A stretch of DNA of 42,367 bases from JAVKDP01 sp040222185 (GTDB taxonomy: Bacteria; Bacteroidota; Rhodothermia; Balneolales; Balneolaceae). Shown here piece by piece: positions 32,950 to 42,065 of the stretch (its first letter is position 1; each line of letters begins with the position of its first letter). The position numbers and the translations under genes were made by a program. The notes below the pieces were generated by a model. That model was not told where the DNA came from. It did not search any database and saw nothing but the letters and a program-made list of their open reading frames with translations. The DNA lies in NCBI GenBank assembly GCA_040222185.1, contig JAVKDP010000080.1, positions 1 through 42,367 on the forward strand, in the 5' to 3' direction.

Positions 32950-32977
32950 ACTTTCACCTTTATAAATTATAGGATAA
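32950..32977. other. Right attachment site (attR) with degenerate XerD arm
   Basis: ACTTTCACCTT (32950-32960), spacer TATAAA (32961-32966) and TTATAGGATAA (32967-32977). The spacer and the first 8 bases of the XerC arm repeat the left site exactly; the XerD arm matches only in ACTTT. This is the product expected when phage attP has a good XerC arm and a poor XerD arm. Confidence 0.75.
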
Positions 32978-33062
32978 ATATCTATATACCTAACTTAAAC
33001 TATGTTAGTACTTCTTAATAAAAACAATATGTTAATTAAGTTTCGGTAATCAGGTGCCCTTT

Positions 33063-35840
33063 TTACTTAAGCAGAATCATCTTAATAGTTTCTGTAGTAC
33101 TTCCGCTGGTGAGTCTCAGGTAATAAACTCCGCTTGCTAAGCCTTTTGCGTCCCAGGAAAGCTCTCTCGACCCTGCAGTTTCAAACCCGTCTTTAAGTAT
33201 GGCCACTTCTTTTCCGGTCATTGAGTACACAGTGAGTTTTATGTTTGTGGCTGATGGAATATTGTAACTAATGGTTGTAGTTGGATTAAAAGGATTCGGA
33301 TAGTTCTGATTGAGGCTTATACCTGATGGTAAATCAGTTTTGCGTTCGTTAGAAGTCAAATTTGGAGCTATAATTTTTACAGTAAATCGATTATGTCCGT
33401 TTTTGAGTTTTAAAGGTCCACTATGAAATCTAGTTGCAAAAGATTGATCGTTTTTGATTTTTTGAGACTCTTCATAAAACTCATAGGTTTCATCCTGCTC
33501 AATTTTGAAGCTAAATTTTTCATATTCATCAACCAGATGGATTTCATACGGAAAACTTTCAGAATACTCCCAACTTAATTCAAGTCGGTCTTCAACATTA
33601 ATAGATTGAATAGCTAAGCCAGTTGTCAATAAGTCTGTAAAATCAGTTGAAACAGAATGAACGGATTTATTGATTCCGTTATCACTACAAGCTAGTACCG
33701 CATGTTCATTTATTGTTGGTTGTAATTTGGTTGCATCATAAATATCCCAGCTTTGGCTGGCATTCGGATGAAATGTTATCCGGCATCCTTTATCGTAGGT
33801 TTTATTTGACCTGAGATTGAACTGAACAAAAGGTAGTTCTTCCAATCTTTTCGAATAATTGGCGATTGTAGCGTCAGATTCTGTTTTTCCGGAGGTTGGA
33901 AATGTAATACTTGTGGCTGAGTTAACAGATGGAGCTTCAACCCAAAACCCCTGCCATGGTTTCAAAATGGTACTGGAACGAGCCACAGTTGAATATAATC
34001 CAGCATTTAATACATGAATATTTGCCTGTAGAGTATTAACTGAAGTGATGGTATTAGCATCAAAATTACTTTGAAAAGGATTCCCGACTAAGGTAAAATA
34101 TGAGCTACTTTCTAAGGTAGTTGTATTTAAAGTTACAGAAACATCGGAGGAAGGCTCACTCCCACTAAGATCCAAAGAAATTGGTAGTTTAGTACTGCCC
34201 GCAGTCAGGTTGTCAAAGAAGTAAACTGCAAGCCCTTCACCATTTGTTAATGTTGTACTTAAAGTAGAAGGTGTTTGGTATGAACCATTACTATTATAGG
34301 TATAAACATTAGGGTCAGAAGCATCTCCAATACCTTGTGTTGCAATGTCATCAGAGAGTTCATTTAGAGTTGAGGCATTGCCTGGAATCGAAATGAGCCT
34401 CCATCCTGCTGAACCTTGAATTAAAGCTTCAGGGTTTTTTGAGGATTCGATTCCCATGCTATATCCTGGGGTTGCTACTAATGTAGCATTAGCGTTTGAC
34501 GAGCTTATATCAAAAACTTTCCAGTAACCATTACTTGTTGTATTTCCACTTGTGGCCTTTGAAGTTTGCCCAAAGCTCCCATCATTAGGTAATGCACTAA
34601 ATACACGATAAGCAACTTGTTCATCACTAAAATCGGATGCACTCCCAATATTATCCTTTGCGAAAGAATCGATTGTATCAGGTGTTGAAGATGCATTTTT
34701 TACCAGGATATACTTATCGTTTCCTGTATGATTGATGGAACTTGTGTTCTGATCAACTAAACTATCTCCTAACACGGTTTGGACTCCATTTGATGAATTA
34801 TCATCTCCAACAACATAAAAATCTTTTGTAAGGATCGAACCGGTTAGTGAAATCGTAGATGACACACTTGTGGAAGCATTTGTATATCTAAGCAAAGCCC
34901 AATCCCCGGTTGAAAGGTTTATATCAGAATCTGAAGTGTTGAAGAGCTCAACATACTTTACAGTCCCGCCATTAGCTTCATATACCTCAGATATTATAAT
35001 ATCTGAGGTTGTATCAGAGGATGCACTTCCAGAAGTAAAATATGCTCGCCTAACCAAAGTAGTATCATGTATAAAGGGGTTTCGGTTTCCCTGTACTCCT
35101 TCAACTCTGAGGCTCCTGGCTACTTCCGCAGCGTCAACAGGATCTTGCTGATGCCAGGTGTATAAAATTGATTTCATACCCTCAAAAAAAGCGTCATTAT
35201 CCTGGGTGTCATTAACTACATCGCTGTTTGTTTCATAAAGCGTCCAGAAATAAAACATAGCACGGGCTACGTTTCCTTTGTGATCTTCTCTCGGTTCAAA
35301 GACGGAATTCGCATATTCACTATAGGAGTTAATATCAGAAGATGGAATGGAAGCCACACTCCCACCATTTTTCCAATACCACCAGGAAGTAGTTGTATTG
35401 TCATCAACTTCACCAAACGGGTGATTACTACGGGACTGGTTTGGTGAACTCCAGCTCGGGAAAAGATGATGAATATCTCCTCTCATTGGCTCAGCATTAT
35501 CATAAAAGCTCTGAGGCCAGGAATGTTCTGTGTTAAAGCTTAAAGTTGTGGTATCTCCACCATCTATCAGATCGAAATCAGGAGTCCTGGTGCCATCGGC
35601 CATTGCTCTTAATCCGGAATAGACACAAGTAACGCTATCAGTTTCATCAACATCTAATGTGGTATACATCGAATCTCTGGCAGTATCGTAGTTTTTGGGA
35701 GAACTAGGATAATAGTTTGTTCTCAGGTAAACGATTAAAGTGGAGTCATTCAGAGTTGGGGCTATGGAGTCAGTCTGTGCCCAAATATTTCCTAAAAAGA
35801 GAAGTGAAAAACAAACAACTAACAATGCCTTTCTAACCAT
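33063..35840 (-). CDS. Secreted endonuclease I-type nuclease with lamin-tail region and C-terminal sorting tail
   Basis: 925 aa. The signal peptide is 1-21 (cleavage after IWAQ). An endonuclease I (NucM-like) domain includes FNTEHSWPQS (His106), GDIHHLFP (121-128) and NQSRSNHPFGEV (about 134-145). A lamin-tail-like segment follows (about 276-400: IIISEVYEANGGTVKYVELF). The C-terminus carries NQNYPNPFNPTT, a membrane-distal beta domain (SMTGKEVAIL) and SGVYYLRL, the type A sorting tail of the type IX secretion style. It is probably secreted or surface-bound DNase for nutrient use or biofilm DNA. Start region and signal peptide are clear. It ends 85 bases from attR and reads toward the provirus. 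Confidence 0.85.
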   Translation of the reverse strand: MVRKALLVVCFSLLFLGNIWAQTDSIAPTLNDSTLIVYLRTNYYPSSPKNYDTARDSMYTTLDVDETDSVTCVYSGLRAMADGTRTPDFDLIDGGDTTTLSFNTEHSWPQSFYDNAEPMRGDIHHLFPSWSSPNQSRSNHPFGEVDDNTTTSWWYWKNGGSVASIPSSDINSYSEYANSVFEPREDHKGNVARAMFYFWTLYETNSDVVNDTQDNDAFFEGMKSILYTWHQQDPVDAAEVARSLRVEGVQGNRNPFIHDTTLVRRAYFTSGSASSDTTSDIIISEVYEANGGTVKYVELFNTSDSDINLSTGDWALLRYTNASTSVSSTISLTGSILTKDFYVVGDDNSSNGVQTVLGDSLVDQNTSSINHTGNDKYILVKNASSTPDTIDSFAKDNIGSASDFSDEQVAYRVFSALPNDGSFGQTSKATSGNTTSNGYWKVFDISSSNANATLVATPGYSMGIESSKNPEALIQGSAGWRLISIPGNASTLNELSDDIATQGIGDASDPNVYTYNSNGSYQTPSTLSTTLTNGEGLAVYFFDNLTAGSTKLPISLDLSGSEPSSDVSVTLNTTTLESSSYFTLVGNPFQSNFDANTITSVNTLQANIHVLNAGLYSTVARSSTILKPWQGFWVEAPSVNSATSITFPTSGKTESDATIANYSKRLEELPFVQFNLRSNKTYDKGCRITFHPNASQSWDIYDATKLQPTINEHAVLACSDNGINKSVHSVSTDFTDLLTTGLAIQSINVEDRLELSWEYSESFPYEIHLVDEYEKFSFKIEQDETYEFYEESQKIKNDQSFATRFHSGPLKLKNGHNRFTVKIIAPNLTSNERKTDLPSGISLNQNYPNPFNPTTTISYNIPSATNIKLTVYSMTGKEVAILKDGFETAGSRELSWDAKGLASGVYYLRLTSGSTTETIKMILLK

Positions 35841-36240
35841 ATATCTATACCGCTTAATATATATCTAACATAATTCTGTACTCAAAGTATTGCAGTAAAT
35901 TTAATGGCTTAATAACTACAAATCTATTTAAATGAGAGCTCAGTAAATGTGACAATCAAATATTGAGACGGCCTTTATGTATCTATAAATATGTTAGTTA
36001 AAGATTTTATCAACTTGAGCGCTTACTAATAGTTTAATTTCAGTTTTTAGTAGCCTGAGAGCGAGCCTTGGATTCTACTCTCATGATTTCTTTAAGAGAT
36101 AGTCTTACCTCAATCAAGAAAAACGCTTCCATTCCTAGTTAGCTATCTATTTTATAAGTACTTATTGTAGATCTATAAAACGAGCTGTTTTTGCTATTTA
36201 CTTTAAAAGTGAAAACAGATAGACTACAAGAGTAATTTTT
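35841..36240. other. Intergenic region between the nuclease gene and the thr leader
   Basis: About 400 AT-rich bases without a convincing gene. They must contain the divergent promoters for the nuclease gene (minus) and the threonine operon (plus), but I see no promoter box good enough to place. An imperfect GAGAG/CTCTC pairing lies near 36058-36084. Confidence 0.5.
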
Positions 36241-36339
36241 ATGAAAAAAATCTCTCGAAATACCACCCTTTTAAATCATATCGTGTTCTGCGTTGGCACG
36301 GCTATGATGATTTCTACGATTACTATTATTACCCCTTAG
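36241..36339 (+). CDS. thrL: Threonine operon leader peptide
   Basis: 32 codons, starting MKKISRNTTLL and ending AMMISTITIITP before TAG. Residues 24-31 are I-S-T-I-T-I-I-T: four Ile and three Thr in eight codons; in total six Thr and six Ile. Thr/Ile-rich leaders before thrA are known in gamma-proteobacteria, where the ribosome stalls when charged tRNA-Thr or tRNA-Ile is scarce. The position, 85 bases before thrA, supports the same logic here. It has only a weak ribosome binding site (AAGAG, about 10 bases upstream). Confidence is high for the peptide, lower for the exact mechanism. Confidence 0.75.
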   Translation: MKKISRNTTLLNHIVFCVGTAMMISTITIITP

Positions 36340-36345
36340 GGGGTA
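36330..36345 (+). promoter_or_regulatory. Hairpin over the leader stop codon
   Basis: TACCCC (36330-36335) pairs with GGGGTA (36340-36345) around loop TTAG, which contains the leader's stop codon TAG. A ribosome reaching the stop would melt it; one stalled on earlier Thr/Ile codons might leave it free. No T run follows, so it is not itself a classic attenuator terminator. Confidence 0.4.
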
Positions 36346-36424
36346 CATATTTACATATCACATCTAAGGATATATTCCTACATTAAAACGCTCAAAACTC
36401 ACAAACGTTCATCGAAGTTATTAC

Positions 36425-38875
36425 ATGTTAGTTCTAAAATTTGGCGGCACTTCTGTTGGTAGTGCCGAAAGCCTTAAACACGTCAAAGAAATTGTCTCGG
36501 CAAGATCCGAAGAGGATAAGCAAGTTATTGTTGTTTCTGCTCTTGGAGGTGTTACAAACTCATTGGTTAGTTGCTCATCATTAGCTTCCTCAGGAGATGA
36601 GAATTATGAAAAACTCCTCGAAGAAATCGAAATACGTCATATTGAATTATGTAATTCACTTATTCCTGTTTCACTTCGAAGTAACACCATTACCAAGGTC
36701 AAGCTTTTACTGAATGATCTGGAGGATATTTGCAGAGGTGTATTTCTTATTCGCGAACTCTCCCCTCGTTCAAGCGATCACATTCTTAGCTTCGGAGAAA
36801 GGCTTTCATCAGTAATTATTACAGATTATCTGACTTCCTCAGGACTAGACGTTGACCTTCTTGATCCCAAAAAATTAATTAAAACCGACGGGCAATTTGG
36901 TAATGCAGTTGTTGACCTGCCCCTCACCTACTCAAATTTGGAATCAGAGCTTAAGAAAGCCGTTTCTGTGAGTATTTGTCCGGGTTTCCTAGCATCCTCT
37001 AATATAGATAATCATACTACTACCTTAGGCCGTGGAGGATCGGATTATACTGCAGCGCTTATTGCTTCTGCAATTAATGCTGAGGTGCTTGAGATTTGGA
37101 CAGATGTGAGTGGAATGATGACTGCTAATCCAAAGTTGGTGCCTCTGGCCCATCCCATAAAGGAGCTTTCATACGAAGAGGCAATGGAACTCTCTCACTT
37201 TGGTGCAAAGGTAATCTACCCTCCTACTATCCAGCCAGTTTTAGACAAAGGTATTCCTATCGTAATAAAGAATACTTTTTCTCCTGATGATTCAGGAACA
37301 AAGATTACCAGTAAGGGAGATGAAAATGGCAACTGGATAAAAGGTATCTCTTCTATTGAAGATGTAGCATTATGTACTCTATCTGGCTCTGGAATGGTTG
37401 CTGTTCCTAACTTTTCATACCGACTTTTTTCTGCCCTTAGCCGTGAAGAGGTAAATGTGATAATGATTACCCAGGCATCCTCAGAACATACCATTACAGT
37501 AGGTATTGCTCAGCAAGATGCTGACAGGGCTAAACAGAGTATTGAAAATGAGTTTGAGAATGAGATTCAACAAAGGAAAGTAAACCCGCTACAAGTCGAG
37601 AAAGACCTTTCTATTGTTGCCATGGTAGGAACGAGAATGAGGCAGCAGGTTGGAGTGAGTGCAAACCTATTTGATACCTTGAGCCATAACGGGATAAATG
37701 TAAAAGCGATAGCCCAGGGTTCAACAGAGCTGAATATATCTGTTGTTGTGGATAAAAAGCATCTTGCTAAATCGCTCAACTCGCTTCATGAAAGTTTCTT
37801 CCTGTCAGATTTGAGGAAGTTCAATCTCTTTATGATTGGGGTCGGTAATGTTGGAAAGACATTCCTTTCACAAATTCAAAAGCAAAGTGATTTCCTTGCA
37901 AAGGCTTTTAAGATTAGTCTTAATGTAGTTGGCCTTTCTAATTCAAAGAAAATGTATTTCAGCCAGGATACCATTGATTTGAAGAGCTGGGAAGAAGAAT
38001 TGAATGAAAAGGGTGAAAAAATGACCTTAGAAGGCTTTCAACAGAAGATGGTGTCAATGAACTTAAGGAATAGCATTTTCATCGATTGCACTGCGAGCCA
38101 TGATATTCCAGAATTATATGAAGCCATATTAACGAACAGTATTTCAGTTGTTACACCAAATAAAGTAGCCTGCTCGTCTGAGTTTGATACTTATTTGGGA
38201 TTAAAGAAAACAGCCACGAAATACCGCGCGAGATTTCTTTTTGAAACGAACGTTGGAGCTGGCCTGCCTGTAGTTTCTACAGTTAGTGATTTACTAAAGA
38301 GCGGTGACCGAATTTATAAAATTCAGGCTGTGCTATCAGGTACTTTAAATTTCTTGTTTAATAATTACGACGCTACTCAAAAATTCAGTGATGTAGTTAA
38401 AGCTGCTCAGGCTGCAGGATACACGGAGCCAGATCCGAGGATAGATTTAAGTGGTGTGGATGTGATGCGGAAGATCCTGATCCTGGCTCGGGAAAGTGGG
38501 TACAAAATGGAGTTAACTGATATTAAAAACGAGTCTTTTGTTCCTGAAGAATGTATGAATACCAATTCAATTGAAGAGTTTTATGAGAAACTGGATGAGT
38601 ACGATCATGTATTCCAGGAGCTATATAAAAAAGCTTCAGATCAGGGAAAAAGAATAAAGTACGTAGCAACTTTTGATAATGGAAAAGCAAAATCAGGCTT
38701 GGAAACATTTGGAGTTGAACATCCCTTCTACGAGCTTCAAGGCAAGGATAACATTGTTTTATTCAATACAATGAGATATGATGAACAGCCGCTTGTTGTT
38801 AAAGGTGCCGGTGCCGGTGCTGATGTTACGGCTTCAGGAATATTTGCCGATGTTATGAGAATCACTTCAACATAA
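36425..38875 (+). CDS. thrA: Bifunctional aspartokinase/homoserine dehydrogenase
   Basis: 816 aa. The aspartokinase starts KFGGTSVGSAES (4-15) and includes FGERLSSVIITDYL and LGRGGSDYTAAL. ACT regulatory regions occupy about 310-455. Homoserine dehydrogenase begins near 465 with FMIGVGNVGKTF, the NAD(P) site, followed by TPNKVACSSEFDTY and VLSGTLNFLFNNYD. It carries out the first and third steps from aspartate to threonine and methionine. The ACT domains suggest feedback control by threonine, in addition to the leader. Confidence 0.93.
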   Translation: MLVLKFGGTSVGSAESLKHVKEIVSARSEEDKQVIVVSALGGVTNSLVSCSSLASSGDENYEKLLEEIEIRHIELCNSLIPVSLRSNTITKVKLLLNDLEDICRGVFLIRELSPRSSDHILSFGERLSSVIITDYLTSSGLDVDLLDPKKLIKTDGQFGNAVVDLPLTYSNLESELKKAVSVSICPGFLASSNIDNHTTTLGRGGSDYTAALIASAINAEVLEIWTDVSGMMTANPKLVPLAHPIKELSYEEAMELSHFGAKVIYPPTIQPVLDKGIPIVIKNTFSPDDSGTKITSKGDENGNWIKGISSIEDVALCTLSGSGMVAVPNFSYRLFSALSREEVNVIMITQASSEHTITVGIAQQDADRAKQSIENEFENEIQQRKVNPLQVEKDLSIVAMVGTRMRQQVGVSANLFDTLSHNGINVKAIAQGSTELNISVVVDKKHLAKSLNSLHESFFLSDLRKFNLFMIGVGNVGKTFLSQIQKQSDFLAKAFKISLNVVGLSNSKKMYFSQDTIDLKSWEEELNEKGEKMTLEGFQQKMVSMNLRNSIFIDCTASHDIPELYEAILTNSISVVTPNKVACSSEFDTYLGLKKTATKYRARFLFETNVGAGLPVVSTVSDLLKSGDRIYKIQAVLSGTLNFLFNNYDATQKFSDVVKAAQAAGYTEPDPRIDLSGVDVMRKILILARESGYKMELTDIKNESFVPEECMNTNSIEEFYEKLDEYDHVFQELYKKASDQGKRIKYVATFDNGKAKSGLETFGVEHPFYELQGKDNIVLFNTMRYDEQPLVVKGAGAGADVTASGIFADVMRITST

Positions 38876-38880
38876 AATTA

Positions 38881-39813
38881 ATGGATAAAATAAAAGTATT
38901 TGCCCCCGCTACAGTAGCAAATGTGGCATGTGGTTTCGATGTAATGGGCTTTGCTCTCAATTCCATTGGTGATGAAATTGTTGTTTACAGGACAGCGGAA
39001 CCTGGTTTAAGAATTAATAGCATTACCGGTTGTGAAGGTTTACCAACCGAACCGGATAAGAATGTAGCAACAGTAGCAGTCCAGGCTATGTTAGACTCAT
39101 TAGATGAAGCTCCTGGATTCGGATTTTCATTTGATCTTAGAAAGAATGTAATGGCTGGAAGTGGTTTAGGTTCAAGCGCTTCTAGTTCATCAGCAGCTGT
39201 AGTTGCTGTTAACACTTTATTGGGCAACCCTTATTCGAAAAAGGAGCTGGTTTATTTTGCAATGCAAGGCGAAAAAGCAGCCACCGGAATACCTCATGCT
39301 GACAATGTTGCTCCTTCAATTCTTGGGGGGTTTACACTAGTTCGAAGCTATAATGAACTTGACGTTGTAGAACTTGATTATCCGGAGGAATTATATGCCA
39401 CAATCGTTCACCCTCAAATAGAGGTTAAAACTTCGGACTCTAAGAAAATCCTAAAGAGCCAAATAAGCCTGAAAGATGCTGTAACGCAATGGGGTAAAGT
39501 TGGAGGTTTAGTATCGGGTTTAGCAAAAGGTGATTATGGTTTAATATCCCGATCATTACAAGATGTAATCGCGGAACCTGTACGATCTATGCTTATACCT
39601 TTATTTGTTGAGGCTAAAGGAGCAGCTCTCGAATCCGGAGCATTAGGATGTAGTATTTCAGGTTCCGGGCCTTCAATTTTTGCTCTCGCAAAAAATAAAA
39701 GTACTGCTGAAGAGATATCTGCAGTATTCAAAAACTTATATCAATTAAATGGTATTGAAGCTAACGTTTATGTCTCAAAGATTAACCCAACTGGTGCGGA
39801 GGTAATCGATTGA
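38881..39813 (+). CDS. thrB: Homoserine kinase
   Basis: 310 aa GHMP kinase. ATP-binding motif GSGLGSSASSSSA is at about 93-105, N-terminal FAPATVANVACGFDVMGFAL at 7-26, and GALGCSISGSGPSIFAL near the end. It phosphorylates homoserine. It starts 5 bases after thrA and overlaps thrC by 4 bases (ATTGAAATAC junction region). Confidence 0.94.
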   Translation: MDKIKVFAPATVANVACGFDVMGFALNSIGDEIVVYRTAEPGLRINSITGCEGLPTEPDKNVATVAVQAMLDSLDEAPGFGFSFDLRKNVMAGSGLGSSASSSSAAVVAVNTLLGNPYSKKELVYFAMQGEKAATGIPHADNVAPSILGGFTLVRSYNELDVVELDYPEELYATIVHPQIEVKTSDSKKILKSQISLKDAVTQWGKVGGLVSGLAKGDYGLISRSLQDVIAEPVRSMLIPLFVEAKGAALESGALGCSISGSGPSIFALAKNKSTAEEISAVFKNLYQLNGIEANVYVSKINPTGAEVID

Positions 39814-41102
39814 AATACTACAGTACTAAAGGATCGGTTGAACCTGTGTCTTTCCAGGAAGCAATATTTAAAGGTCTTCCGGAAGATAATGGGCTCTATA
39901 TGCCAGAAACTATTCCGGAACTTCCCCCCTCCTTTTTTGACAAAATATCCGGCTATTCATTACCTGAAATAGGTTTCCAGGTAATTAAACCTTATGTGGG
40001 GAATGAAATTTCAGATGAAGACTTAAAGAAAATTATAGATGAAACACTAAGCTTCGATATTCCATTAGTTAAGATAAAAGATGATACATACTCATTAGAG
40101 CTTTTTCATGGCCCTACGCTTGCGTTTAAGGATGTTGGAGCACGATTCCTTGCCCGTGCTCTTAGTCATTTCACAAAAAAGGAAGACAAAAAGCTAACTG
40201 TTTTGGTAGCCACTTCCGGAGATACTGGCAGTGCTGTAGCTAATGGATTTCATAATGTTCCCAACATTGAAGTGGTTATCCTCTATCCTTCTGGTAAGGT
40301 GAGTGAGTTCCAGGAACAGCAAATGACAACACTGGGCGGAAATATCACTGCTCTGGAAATTGACGGAACCTTTGATGATTGCCAAAAGATGGTGAAAGAA
40401 GCATTCCTGGATGAAGAGCTGCGATCTACCCTAAATCTTACTTCGGCCAATTCTATCAATATGGCCAGGCTTCTGCCACAAAGCGTATATTATTTCCATG
40501 CCTTTGCCCAGCTTAGTGACGAAGAAAAGAAAAATGTTGTCTTTTCGATACCAAGTGGGAATTACGGTAACCTGTCAGCTGGTTTGATTGCTCAAAAAAT
40601 GGGTTTACCAATAAAGCACTTCCTGGCTTGCTCAAATGCTAATGACACCGTTCCCTCCTATCTTTGGAATGGAAATTTCATACCCAAGCCAAGTGTATCT
40701 ACCATTTCGAACGCAATGGATGTTGGGAACCCAAGCAATTTCATTCGGATGTTGGATATTTTTGAAGGGAGCCACAGAAAGATGTCAGAAAGAGTTTCAG
40801 GGTATGCTTATACCGATGATGCTACCAGAGATGCCATTAGAAAGGTGTTTGCCTTAACTGGTTATGTACTCGATCCACATGGTGCTGTGGGTTATTTGGG
40901 ACTATCAGATTATATGAGTTTTAATAATGGAACAGGTATTGTTTTGGAAACTGCACATCCGGTTAAGTTCAAAAAAACTGTAGAGGAAGAACTAAGCCTA
41001 ATAATTAAAATTCCTTTACATATTACTACTACTAATTTGGCAAAAAAAAGCGTTCCTTTATCCAAAGATCTTAAGGAATTCAAAACCTTCTTAATCGGGT
41101 AG
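39810..41102 (+). CDS. thrC: Threonine synthase
   Basis: 430 aa PLP enzyme. Lys107 in HGPTLAFKDVGARF forms the Schiff base; SGDTGSAVANGF and the PSGNYGNLSAG segment bind the cofactor phosphate. It makes threonine from phosphohomoserine. The start codon is TTG at 39810, within the end of thrB, which gives full family length and translational coupling. Confidence 0.94.
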   Translation: MKYYSTKGSVEPVSFQEAIFKGLPEDNGLYMPETIPELPPSFFDKISGYSLPEIGFQVIKPYVGNEISDEDLKKIIDETLSFDIPLVKIKDDTYSLELFHGPTLAFKDVGARFLARALSHFTKKEDKKLTVLVATSGDTGSAVANGFHNVPNIEVVILYPSGKVSEFQEQQMTTLGGNITALEIDGTFDDCQKMVKEAFLDEELRSTLNLTSANSINMARLLPQSVYYFHAFAQLSDEEKKNVVFSIPSGNYGNLSAGLIAQKMGLPIKHFLACSNANDTVPSYLWNGNFIPKPSVSTISNAMDVGNPSNFIRMLDIFEGSHRKMSERVSGYAYTDDATRDAIRKVFALTGYVLDPHGAVGYLGLSDYMSFNNGTGIVLETAHPVKFKKTVEEELSLIIKIPLHITTTNLAKKSVPLSKDLKEFKTFLIG

Positions 41103-41110
41103 ATTAAAGC

Positions 41111-42022
41111 ATGTTAAAATCGTGGGTACAAAGGATAAACTCGCCATGGGTGGTTATGGGACTTTCTATAGCTATATCTGAGGTGTTCTATGTCATTTTT
41201 AGTTTAATCATTTACGGGAAAGTATATCCTATTGGTATTTTCCTTTCTTTAATAATTCCGGCAGTAGCCTCTTACCCTGTTTCCGCAATAATGCTTGCTT
41301 ATCACAAAGAGATTGAGCAAAAGAAAAATGAACTTGAGCAGTTAAATCTAGTCAACAATAAGCTGTTCTCAATCATAGCTCACGATATAAGAAGTCCTCT
41401 TTCAAGTGCACATGGAATGGTAGACTTGCTAGTGTCTGGTAAACTTTCACTTGAAGAAGGAAAAAGGCATTTGCACGATATAGCAACTACGGTTGAAAAC
41501 CTGATGGTTTTCCTGGATGACCTTTTATTATGGTCAAAGAAGCAAATAGACAAAGAACCTCTTCAGCCTGAGAGGTTCAATACTGAAGAAGTTTTATCCA
41601 ATACCATCCAGCTTTATAAAGGTATAATCAATGGTAAAGAGATAAGGCTCAAGGTATATGAAATTGACAGCGAGATATTTGCAGATAAAGGAACCTATTC
41701 ATTTGTGGTAAGAAACATTCTTCAGAATGCAATTAAGTACACACCACAAGAAGGAACTATTAGTATTTCAATTACCCAATGCTCTGAGTATGTGGCTACA
41801 ACAATAGAAGACTCTGGTACAGGGATTGACCCTGAAAAACTTGAAAAGATACTGAACAGGTCCAGATACAAGTCTTTAGCAGGTACAAACAAAGAATCAG
41901 GTACAGGTTTTGGGCTTAAAACAGTAATGGAATACCTGGATTCACAAAACGGTAAACTGGAAATCGAATCAGTTGTAGGATCAGGTACAAAAGTTTCTAT
42001 AGTACTCCCAAAAGAGAGCTAG
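41111..42022 (+). CDS. Membrane sensor histidine kinase
   Basis: 303 aa. Two membrane helices (about 12-35 and 41-63) are joined by a very short loop, so there is almost no periplasmic sensor. A short coiled coil leads to the HisKA box FSIIAHDIRSPLSS with phospho-acceptor His91. The ATPase domain has NAIKYTPQEG (N box), EDSGTGIDPEKL (G1) and GTGFGLKTVMEYL (G2). No response regulator is adjacent, so its partner is elsewhere. It follows thrC by 9 bases but is functionally separate. Confidence 0.85.
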   Translation: MLKSWVQRINSPWVVMGLSIAISEVFYVIFSLIIYGKVYPIGIFLSLIIPAVASYPVSAIMLAYHKEIEQKKNELEQLNLVNNKLFSIIAHDIRSPLSSAHGMVDLLVSGKLSLEEGKRHLHDIATTVENLMVFLDDLLLWSKKQIDKEPLQPERFNTEEVLSNTIQLYKGIINGKEIRLKVYEIDSEIFADKGTYSFVVRNILQNAIKYTPQEGTISISITQCSEYVATTIEDSGTGIDPEKLEKILNRSRYKSLAGTNKESGTGFGLKTVMEYLDSQNGKLEIESVVGSGTKVSIVLPKES

Positions 42023-42065
42023 TTTTCTTTTCTTGACTCTTCGTTATAACCTAACCTGATTTACT

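Larger units (their letters stand above)
26686..32960 (+). mobile_element. Provirus of about 6,275 bp, probably a small tailless ssDNA phage, inserted at dif
   Basis: The element is bounded by a dif site (26675-26702) and a partial dif copy (32950-32977), both in the same orientation and sharing a 14-bp core, TATAAA plus TTATAGGA. Between them are about 18 small plus-strand genes in compact, mostly overlapping order: tiny unknown proteins, an HTH-like protein, HUH Rep, beta-rich candidate capsid, basic proteins, single-TM proteins and a lytic transglycosylase. There is no integrase, which fits use of host XerC/XerD. There is no Walker A motif in any product, so no Zot/pI-type morphogenesis ATPase and no packaging ATPase; this argues against an inovirus and against PM2-like dsDNA phages. 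Gene content and size resemble FLiP/Finnlakeviridae or obscurivirus-like ssDNA phages. The family assignment is inference. Confidence 0.85.

Noticed and set aside
26686..32960. Filamentous phage (inovirus) or CTX-like prophage
   Set aside because: dif insertion and Rep fit, but there is no Zot/pI P-loop ATPase and no pIII-like adhesin, while a lytic transglycosylase and a 279-aa beta-rich protein are present.
26552..33062. Integrase or tRNA-targeted integration
   Set aside because: No tyrosine or serine recombinase motif and no tRNA-like sequence at either end; the repeats match dif instead.
36330..36345. Classic intrinsic attenuator after the thr leader
   Set aside because: The 6-bp stem is not followed by a T run, so I list it only as a regulatory hairpin.
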